Part shown: positions 58,928 to 64,000 of the stretch, piece by piece
How the letters are laid out: the number at the start of each line of letters is the position of its first letter
How positions within the stretch are numbered: the first letter of the stretch is position 1
Assembly (NCBI RefSeq): GCF_013201625.1
Contig: NZ_CP053839.1
Location: 2,170,001-2,234,000, forward strand
Direction of reading: 5' to 3'
Origin: Aliarcobacter lanthieri
GTDB taxonomy: Bacteria > Campylobacterota > Campylobacteria > Campylobacterales > Arcobacteraceae
Length of the DNA: 64,000 bases
Program-made: the position numbers and the translations under genes
Notes under the pieces: generated by a model
Told to the model about the DNA's origin: nothing
The model's database searches: none
What the model saw: the letters and a program-made list of their open reading frames with translations, nothing else

Positions 58928-60364
58928 TTAACTATTTTTAAACTCTTTAATAGTTTTAACTAAAAAATCTATCTCTTCTTTTGTATTGTAAAAAGCGATA
59001 GATGGACGAACAGTTGTCTCAACTCCAAATCTTCTTAAAATCGGTTGTGCACAATGGTGTCCAAATCTTAAAGCTATTCCTTTACTTGTAAGATACTCTC
59101 CAACTTTTGTTGTATCATATCCATCAATAACAAATGATAAAACACTTGTTTTCTCTTTTGCTGTTCCTATAAATCTAAGCCCTGTAATCTCATTCATTTT
59201 AGCTATTGCATAATCTAAAAGTTTATGTTCATAATTGTAAATATTTTCTATTCCAATTTTATTAACATAATCAATTGCTGCACCAAATCCTACAGCATCT
59301 GCAATATTTCCAGTTCCTGCTTCAAATTTATTTGGTGCAGCTTGATAAACTGTCTTTTCAAAAGTAACATCAGCTATCATATTTCCACCACTTTGATATG
59401 GTTGCATAATATCTAAAAGCTCTTTTTTAGCATATATCGCACCAATTCCTGTTGGAGCAAATACTTTATGTCCTGAAAAAATATAAAAATCACAATCAAG
59501 CTCTTGAACATCAACTTTTATATGTGATATTGCTTGAGCACCATCTATTAAAACTTTTACTCCATATCTGTGAGCAATTTCTACTACTTGTTTTATTGGA
59601 ACAATTGTTCCTAAAGCATTTGATACATGAGCAATTGATACAATTTTTGTTCTAGGAGTTATTAATCTTTCAAACTCATTTAGTAAAATTTGTCCATCAT
59701 TATCAACAGGAATTACCTTGATTTTTGCATCTACTTCTTGACTTAATATTTGCCAAGGAACAATATTTGCATGATGCTCTAAATTTGAAACTATTATCTC
59801 ATCATCTTTTTGCAAATTAAATTTACCAAAACTATGTACAATCAAATTTATAGCTTCTGTTGCACCTCTTACAAAAATAATGTTATTTTCACTAGATGCA
59901 TTTATAAATTTTGCTACTTTTTTTCTAGCCTCTTCATAAGCGTCAGTTGCTCTTGCTGCTAATGCGTGAGCACCTCGATGAATATTTGAATTTTCATGTT
60001 CATAAAAGTAACTAATTCTATCTATTACACTTTTTGGTTTTTGCGTTGTTGCAGCATTATCTAACCAAATTAGTGAGTAACCACCATTTACTTTTTGATT
60101 TAAAACTGGAAAATCTTTTCTTATAGCTTCTACATCAAATATCTCATAAGAGTTATTTTGTGGAACTATTTGAATATTTGAAAAAGTTTCAAAATTTGAC
60201 ACATCTTTATTCTCATAAAAATTTGTTTGAATCACTTTTTCATAGTCAAAATCTTCGCCAAATCCATTTTTATTAAATTCAGGAAATGCTTGATTTGCCA
60301 AAATTTCTATTTGATTTTTATAAAACTCTTCATCAAAATTTGGTAAATTATTGTGCGTAATCAT
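58928..60364 (-). CDS. Cysteine desulfurase, SufS type, with N-terminal encapsulin-cargo extension
   Basis: This 478-residue PLP enzyme takes sulfur from cysteine as an enzyme persulfide. The catalytic domain starts at about residue 77 (FDVEAIRKDFPVL). The PLP lysine is K300 in SGHKVFAPTG and the catalytic cysteine C438 in RFGHHCAQP. The first roughly 75 residues are extra compared with SufS. They are Asn-, Phe- and Glu-rich and look disordered, and in family 2A loci such an extension targets the desulfurase into the shell. The extension here is short compared with cyanobacterial cargo. The start overlaps the shell gene by 17 bp, with AGGA upstream. Confidence 0.93.
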   Translation of the reverse strand: MITHNNLPNFDEEFYKNQIEILANQAFPEFNKNGFGEDFDYEKVIQTNFYENKDVSNFETFSNIQIVPQNNSYEIFDVEAIRKDFPVLNQKVNGGYSLIWLDNAATTQKPKSVIDRISYFYEHENSNIHRGAHALAARATDAYEEARKKVAKFINASSENNIIFVRGATEAINLIVHSFGKFNLQKDDEIIVSNLEHHANIVPWQILSQEVDAKIKVIPVDNDGQILLNEFERLITPRTKIVSIAHVSNALGTIVPIKQVVEIAHRYGVKVLIDGAQAISHIKVDVQELDCDFYIFSGHKVFAPTGIGAIYAKKELLDIMQPYQSGGNMIADVTFEKTVYQAAPNKFEAGTGNIADAVGFGAAIDYVNKIGIENIYNYEHKLLDYAIAKMNEITGLRFIGTAKEKTSVLSFVIDGYDTTKVGEYLTSKGIALRFGHHCAQPILRRFGVETTVRPSIAFYNTKEEIDFLVKTIKEFKNS

Positions 60365-61292
60365 AGTAGTTTCCTACATCTACATCTTCTAAAACTGCTA
60401 TTGCATCTTTTGATAAAATTACTGCTGAACAATATAGTGATAAAAGGTATGAACCAACTCCATTACTATCTATTCCTCTAAATTTTACAGATAATCCTCG
60501 TGATTGTTCATTTGGTAAATTATTTTGGAATAATCCAACAACCCCTTGTTTTTCATAACCTGTTCTAACTAATAAAATATTAGTTTTTCCAGCTTTTGAT
60601 TTTGGCTCTTTTAATCCATCAACAAATAATTTATTTGTAGGAATAATAGGAACTCCTCTCCAAGTTAAAAATGATGTTCCAAATAAGCTTATAGTTGCTG
60701 GAGGAACTCCTCTTCTTGTAGCTTCTCTTCCAAATGCAGCTATTGCTTTTGGGTGTGCTAAAAAAAATGATGGCTCTTTCCAAACTTTTGTTAATAACTC
60801 ATCTAAATCATCAGGAGTTGGACTTCCTGTTCGGCTTTGAACTCTTTGAGAATCATCAATATTATTTAATAATCCATAATCATCATTATTAAATAATTCA
60901 CTTTCTTGTCTCTCTTTTAAACTCTCAATTGCAAGTCTTAGTTGCTCTTGAATTTGTTGTGTTGGAGAGCTATATAAATCAGATACTTTTGTATTTACAT
61001 TTATAATTGTTTGAATTGAGTTTAATTGATATTCTCTAGGATTTTCTTCATAATCCACGAACCCTTCTGGAATTTTATTATGAATTTTTTGTGAACATAA
61101 AGTATCAAGTGGAGTATCTCCCTCTTTTACTTTATTTAATCTAAAAATACCACTATCCAAAGATTTCCAATCAAGTAATCTTGTAACCCATCTTGGAGTT
61201 AATGAATCAAAAACTGGTGTTGTTTTTACAACATCTGCCAAATTATAAGCTGCTTTTGCACTTAAACTTACTACTTTATTTTCCTCTGCCAT
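60348..61292 (-). CDS. Family 2A encapsulin shell protein (SrpI-like)
   Basis: This 314-residue protein has the HK97-type fold of encapsulin shells and matches the family 2A (SrpI) group. Signs are TTPVFDSLTPRWVTRLLDWK in the N-arm region, ENPREYQLNSIQTIINVNTKVSDLYSSP (spanning the spine helix start), FLAHPKAIAAFGREATRRG and FGTSFLTWRGVPIIPTNKL near the end. Length is normal, and no cyclic-nucleotide domain (family 2B) is present. In other bacteria 2A shells enclose a cysteine desulfurase and in one case store elemental sulfur. The next gene is that desulfurase. GGGA lies upstream of the ATG. Confidence 0.92.
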   Translation of the reverse strand: MAEENKVVSLSAKAAYNLADVVKTTPVFDSLTPRWVTRLLDWKSLDSGIFRLNKVKEGDTPLDTLCSQKIHNKIPEGFVDYEENPREYQLNSIQTIINVNTKVSDLYSSPTQQIQEQLRLAIESLKERQESELFNNDDYGLLNNIDDSQRVQSRTGSPTPDDLDELLTKVWKEPSFFLAHPKAIAAFGREATRRGVPPATISLFGTSFLTWRGVPIIPTNKLFVDGLKEPKSKAGKTNILLVRTGYEKQGVVGLFQNNLPNEQSRGLSVKFRGIDSNGVGSYLLSLYCSAVILSKDAIAVLEDVDVGNYYDYAQ

Positions 61293-61309
61293 TTTATTTC
61301 CCTTTTTTA

Positions 61310-62479
61310 TTAATATCTAGCCATTGTGTAATCTATATCATTTGCCCAAGAAGTTATTCCACCTTTTAGACTATAGATTTCACCCTCATATCCAGCTTCT
61401 TTTAATTGTCTGATCACTTCAGCACTTAAAAGCCCTATTTTACATATTACTACTACTTTTTTACTACTATCGAGTTCATCTTTTTTTCTAACTAATTGAC
61501 CAAAGGGAATACCTTTTGAACCTTCAATCTTTCCTATTTGTAACTCATGTGGTTGCCTAATATCTATTAGTTGAACAGGTCTTTTTTCATTTATTAGATT
61601 TTTTAAATCTATTGCACTGATCTCTTCTACCTCAACTCTATCATCAGGACCTTTTAATCCACAAAATTCTTCATAATCTATAAGTTCTGTTACTGTTGGA
61701 TTTTCCCCACAAACTGGGCAATTGTTATCTTTTCTCACTTTTAATTCTTTAAATTGCATTTTTAGTGCATCAAAAATCAAAAGTCTTCCACTTAAAACTT
61801 CACCTATTCCTAAGATTAATTTTATTGTCTCATTTGCTTGAATTGTTCCAATAACTCCTGGTAAAACTCCTATAACTCCACCTTCAGCACAAGAAGGAAC
61901 TAGTCCAACTGGAGGTGGTTCTGGATATAGACATCTATAACAAGCTTTATTATTTTCATTAAAAACACTTACTTGACCTTCAAATCTAAAAATAGAACCA
62001 TAAACAAATGGTTTATTTAAAAGTACGCTAGAGTCATTTATCAAATATCTTGTCTGAAAGTTATCTGTTCCATCTACAACAATATCAAAATTCTTAATAA
62101 TATCTAAAGAGTTTTTACTTGTTAATTTATCATTATATGAGATAACTTTAACATTTGGATTTATCCCTTTTATTCTATCAGTTGCTGAAGATATTTTCGG
62201 TCTACCTATATCTTTTGTTGTATGAATAATTTGCCTTTGCAAATTTGATTCATCAACTGTATCAAAATCTATAAGCCCAATAGTACCAACTCCAGCAGCT
62301 GCAAGATATAAAATAACAGGAGCTCCAAGCCCACCAGTTCCTACAACTAAAACTTTTGCATTTTTTATTTTTAATTGTCCTTCAAGACCAACTTCAGGTA
62401 AAATCAAGTGTCTACTATATCTACTTATTTCCTCTGAAGATAGTTTTTCCTGCTTATCACTCTTATCATCTTTTCCCAT
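61310..62479 (-). CDS. MoeB/MoeZ-type E1-like enzyme fused to rhodanese
   Basis: This protein of about 389 residues has an adenylation domain with VVGTGGLGAPV (residues about 45-55), FDTVDESNLQRQI and two CxxC zinc pairs (CYRC, CPVC), then a rhodanese domain with catalytic Cys in ICKIGLLS near residue 345. It resembles Mycobacterium MoeZ, which activates the carrier CysO. The carrier gene is directly upstream. I choose ATG 62479, one base after the carrier stop; the AGGTGGA ribosome site lies in the carrier's Gly-Gly codons. The frame from 62497 would need a TTG inside the carrier gene. Confidence 0.94.
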   Translation of the reverse strand: MGKDDKSDKQEKLSSEEISRYSRHLILPEVGLEGQLKIKNAKVLVVGTGGLGAPVILYLAAAGVGTIGLIDFDTVDESNLQRQIIHTTKDIGRPKISSATDRIKGINPNVKVISYNDKLTSKNSLDIIKNFDIVVDGTDNFQTRYLINDSSVLLNKPFVYGSIFRFEGQVSVFNENNKACYRCLYPEPPPVGLVPSCAEGGVIGVLPGVIGTIQANETIKLILGIGEVLSGRLLIFDALKMQFKELKVRKDNNCPVCGENPTVTELIDYEEFCGLKGPDDRVEVEEISAIDLKNLINEKRPVQLIDIRQPHELQIGKIEGSKGIPFGQLVRKKDELDSSKKVVVICKIGLLSAEVIRQLKEAGYEGEIYSLKGGITSWANDIDYTMARY

Positions 62480-62480
62480 T

Positions 62481-62756
62481 TTATAATCCACCTGCAATAG
62501 ATGGAACTAAAATAATCTTGTCATCATCATAAACTTTTGTATCTAAGTTATCTAAACCTCTAATATCTTCTTCATTTAGATATATATTTACAAAACTTCT
62601 CAATTTTCCATCTGTAGAAAATAGATGATTTTTTAAATCTTGATGTGTATTTACTAAATTTCCTACAATATCTTTTATATTTTCACCTTCTAAAGCTATT
62701 TCAAACTCTCCGTTTGTAAATAGTCTTAAAGCTGTTGGTATATAAACTTTTGCCAT
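62481..62756 (-). CDS. MoaD/ThiS-type sulfur carrier protein ending in Gly-Gly-Leu
   Basis: This 91-residue beta-grasp protein resembles CysO and HcyS. It has the N-terminal MAKVYIPTALRLFTNG and the C-terminal LVPSIAGGL. Carriers must end in Gly-Gly to be adenylated and thiocarboxylated. Here a Leu follows the pair, so the protein needs trimming, presumably by the JAMM peptidase encoded immediately upstream. HcyS of Wolinella and QbsE of Pseudomonas are known carriers with such C-terminal extras. AAAGGAG lies upstream of the ATG and overlaps the peptidase stop. Confidence 0.93.
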   Translation of the reverse strand: MAKVYIPTALRLFTNGEFEIALEGENIKDIVGNLVNTHQDLKNHLFSTDGKLRSFVNIYLNEEDIRGLDNLDTKVYDDDKIILVPSIAGGL

Positions 62757-62757
62757 T

Positions 62758-63180
62758 TTAAACTCCTTTTATCTCTTCTTTTTCAAAATTTAATCTATCA
62801 TTTGAAAGTACTGAAACGGTATAATCAACCGCTTTTTTATCATAAACAGAAACTATCAAATATGTATAAACAGGAAGTGCATGGTCTATATCAAATTGAG
62901 ATGGTGTTGCACTATGATTTGGATGTGAGTGGTAAAATCCAACTATATCCAAACCATTTTTTATAGCATAAAGTTCTGTTTCTAATACCTTTTTTGATGG
63001 TATTAAATACCTATTATGCTTATTCTCATCTTCTCTTTCATTTGATATTTCTATCACTTCACTAACAGTTTTCTTACCCTCATTAAACTTACCTAAAAGT
63101 ATTCCACAACACTCGTATGGATAATCATTTTGGGCATGTTCATTTATTTTTTCCATAAGATTTTTACTAATTTCTATCAT
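62758..63180 (-). CDS. JAMM/MPN metallopeptidase (Mec/HcyD-like)
   Basis: This protein of about 140 residues has the full JAMM zinc motif H84-S-H86-P...S94-x-x-D97 in FYHSHPNHSATPSQFD, preceded by a conserved CCGILLG. Relatives process sulfur carriers: Mec of Mycobacterium tuberculosis releases cysteine from the CysO-Cys adduct, HcyD and QbsD remove extra C-terminal residues. Both activities may apply here. The start ATG 63180 overlaps the stop of the CysM-like gene (ATGA); an upstream in-frame ATG at 63195 is less likely. Confidence 0.92.
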   Translation of the reverse strand: MIEISKNLMEKINEHAQNDYPYECCGILLGKFNEGKKTVSEVIEISNEREDENKHNRYLIPSKKVLETELYAIKNGLDIVGFYHSHPNHSATPSQFDIDHALPVYTYLIVSVYDKKAVDYTVSVLSNDRLNFEKEEIKGV

Positions 63181-64000
63181 AAATCTTCTTCCCATAAGCT
63201 ATCACTTAAATATTTAAAACCACTATCACATAAAATGGTTACTATAACACTTCCTTTTGGTAGTGTTTTTGCTAATTCTAAACTAGCATATACATTAGCA
63301 CCTGAAGAAATTCCTACAAAAAGTCCCTCTTTTCTAATTAGTTCTAATGTCATTTTTCTAGCATCCTCTGTATCAATTTCAATAGTTTCATCAATCAATG
63401 AACTATCATAAATTTCAGGAACTATTGTTGTTGCCATATGTTTCATACCTTCAAGTCCATGAAATGGTGAAGATGGTTGCATAGCAATAGTTTTAATCTC
63501 TTTATTTAACTCTTTTAATCTTCTTGATGTTCCTACAAAAGTTCCAGAAGTTCCCATTCCTGCTACGAAATGTGTAACCTTATTTTCACTTTGTTTCCAA
63601 ATTTCTAAAGCAGTTGAATTATAATGAGCTTTCCAGTTCTCTTCATTGTTATACTGATTTGTATAGTAATAAAGTTCTGGATACTCTTTTGCCAACTCTT
63701 TTGCTTTGATTAAAGCTCCATCTGAACTTAAAAGAGGATCTGTTTCAATTATAGTTGCACCAAAAGCTTTTAAAATTCTTTTTCTCTCAAAATTTGCATT
63801 TTTAGGTAAAGTTACACTAACTTTATAACCCAAATGTGCACCAAGCATTGCATAAGCAATTCCTGTATTTCCACTCGTACTATCTAGTATAATTTTTTCT
63901 TGTGTGAGTTTTCCACTATTTATTGCTTCTAAAATAATCCCCTTTGCAGCTCTATCTTTTACAGAGCCACTAGGGTTTAAATATTCAGCTTTTGCATAAA
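63177..64000 (-). CDS. cysM: CysM-like PLP cysteine synthase (partial, 5' end outside window)
   Basis: At least 274 residues are present; the N-terminus lies beyond the right edge. The PLP lysine is in NPSGSVKDRAAKG near 63940, and the substrate loop DSTSGNTGIAYAML is next. FVAGMGTSGTFVGTSRRL is the phosphate-binding loop. GLFVGISSGANVYASLELA and SGFKYLS follow near the end. The pattern is closer to Mycobacterium CysM, which uses O-phosphoserine and CysO thiocarboxylate, than to CysK. At the place of the phosphoserine-selecting Arg220 a Lys (EGMKHM) seems to stand. Its gene order with Mec and the carrier is the same as in mec-cysO-cysM. Confidence 0.86.
   Translation of the reverse strand, partial: YAKAEYLNPSGSVKDRAAKGIILEAINSGKLTQEKIILDSTSGNTGIAYAMLGAHLGYKVSVTLPKNANFERKRILKAFGATIIETDPLLSSDGALIKAKELAKEYPELYYYTNQYNNEENWKAHYNSTALEIWKQSENKVTHFVAGMGTSGTFVGTSRRLKELNKEIKTIAMQPSSPFHGLEGMKHMATTIVPEIYDSSLIDETIEIDTEDARKMTLELIRKEGLFVGISSGANVYASLELAKTLPKGSVIVTILCDSGFKYLSDSLWEEDL

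Overview
The window is a low-GC stretch of a Campylobacterota chromosome, most likely Arcobacter/Aliarcobacter. The supporting signs are a 16S–tRNA-Ile–tRNA-Ala–23S operon, a standalone ThiD2-type gene, the secG-frr-pyrE block, a BioC-like methyltransferase with the GVSG..LSY motif, and strongly A/T-biased codon use. The genus call is inferred from recalled protein families, not from a search. I see no prophage, insertion sequence or CRISPR array.

Layout: 1-3560 is a minus-strand rRNA operon (5' third of 23S, two tRNAs, complete 16S, and a consensus promoter). 3700-19700 is mainly housekeeping: Bax-inhibitor family protein, ThiD2, BioC-like, secG-frr-pyrE-RDD-MFS, ZntB-like, YaaA, YitT, MarC, a Crp/Fnr regulator divergent from a ygbA-like gene with a perfect FNR-type box between them, ung, aldehyde dehydrogenase, acetolactate synthase, gph, dps and a Bcr-type exporter. 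19801-30674 holds a chemoreceptor, an RND tripartite efflux operon, an unknown lipoprotein and a BaiN-type flavoprotein. 30881-37988 is a sulfate-assimilation and cysteine operon (metY, Rrf2 regulator, cysK, DUF2061, cysH of the APS-reductase type, cysD, cysN, and a sulfite-reductase-like protein without its catalytic domain). 38016-43011 holds a TrpB paralogue with an internal deletion, a saccharopine-dehydrogenase-like protein, a class V aminotransferase and a metallophosphoesterase. 43046-46033 is a decaying TonB-receptor/DUF4198 locus with three lesions next to an intact AraC regulator. 47091-49122 is a copper-delivery operon (PCuAC, unknown, Sco) and a hemerythrin. 49192-54260 holds a chemoreceptor and sulfate ABC transporter genes cysT-cysW-cysA without a binding protein.

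The highlight is the minus-strand operon from beyond the right edge down to 54405: CysM-like enzyme (partial), JAMM peptidase, MoaD/ThiS-like sulfur carrier ending in Gly-Gly-Leu, MoeB-rhodanese, family 2A encapsulin shell, cysteine desulfurase with an N-terminal extension, serine O-acetyltransferase, Tat-exported sulfide-dehydrogenase-like flavoprotein, a second MoeB-rhodanese and an EAL-domain protein. Read together, this looks like a sulfur-storage nanocompartment wired to a protein-thiocarboxylate route of cysteine (or homocysteine) synthesis. The desulfurase would move sulfane sulfur in or at the shell. The peptidase would trim the carrier to Gly-Gly, MoeB-rhodanese would convert it to the thiocarboxylate, and the CysM-like enzyme would use it. 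CysE supplies the acetylserine side of cysteine synthesis. Each part has known relatives; the complete assembly in one operon is the point worth testing.
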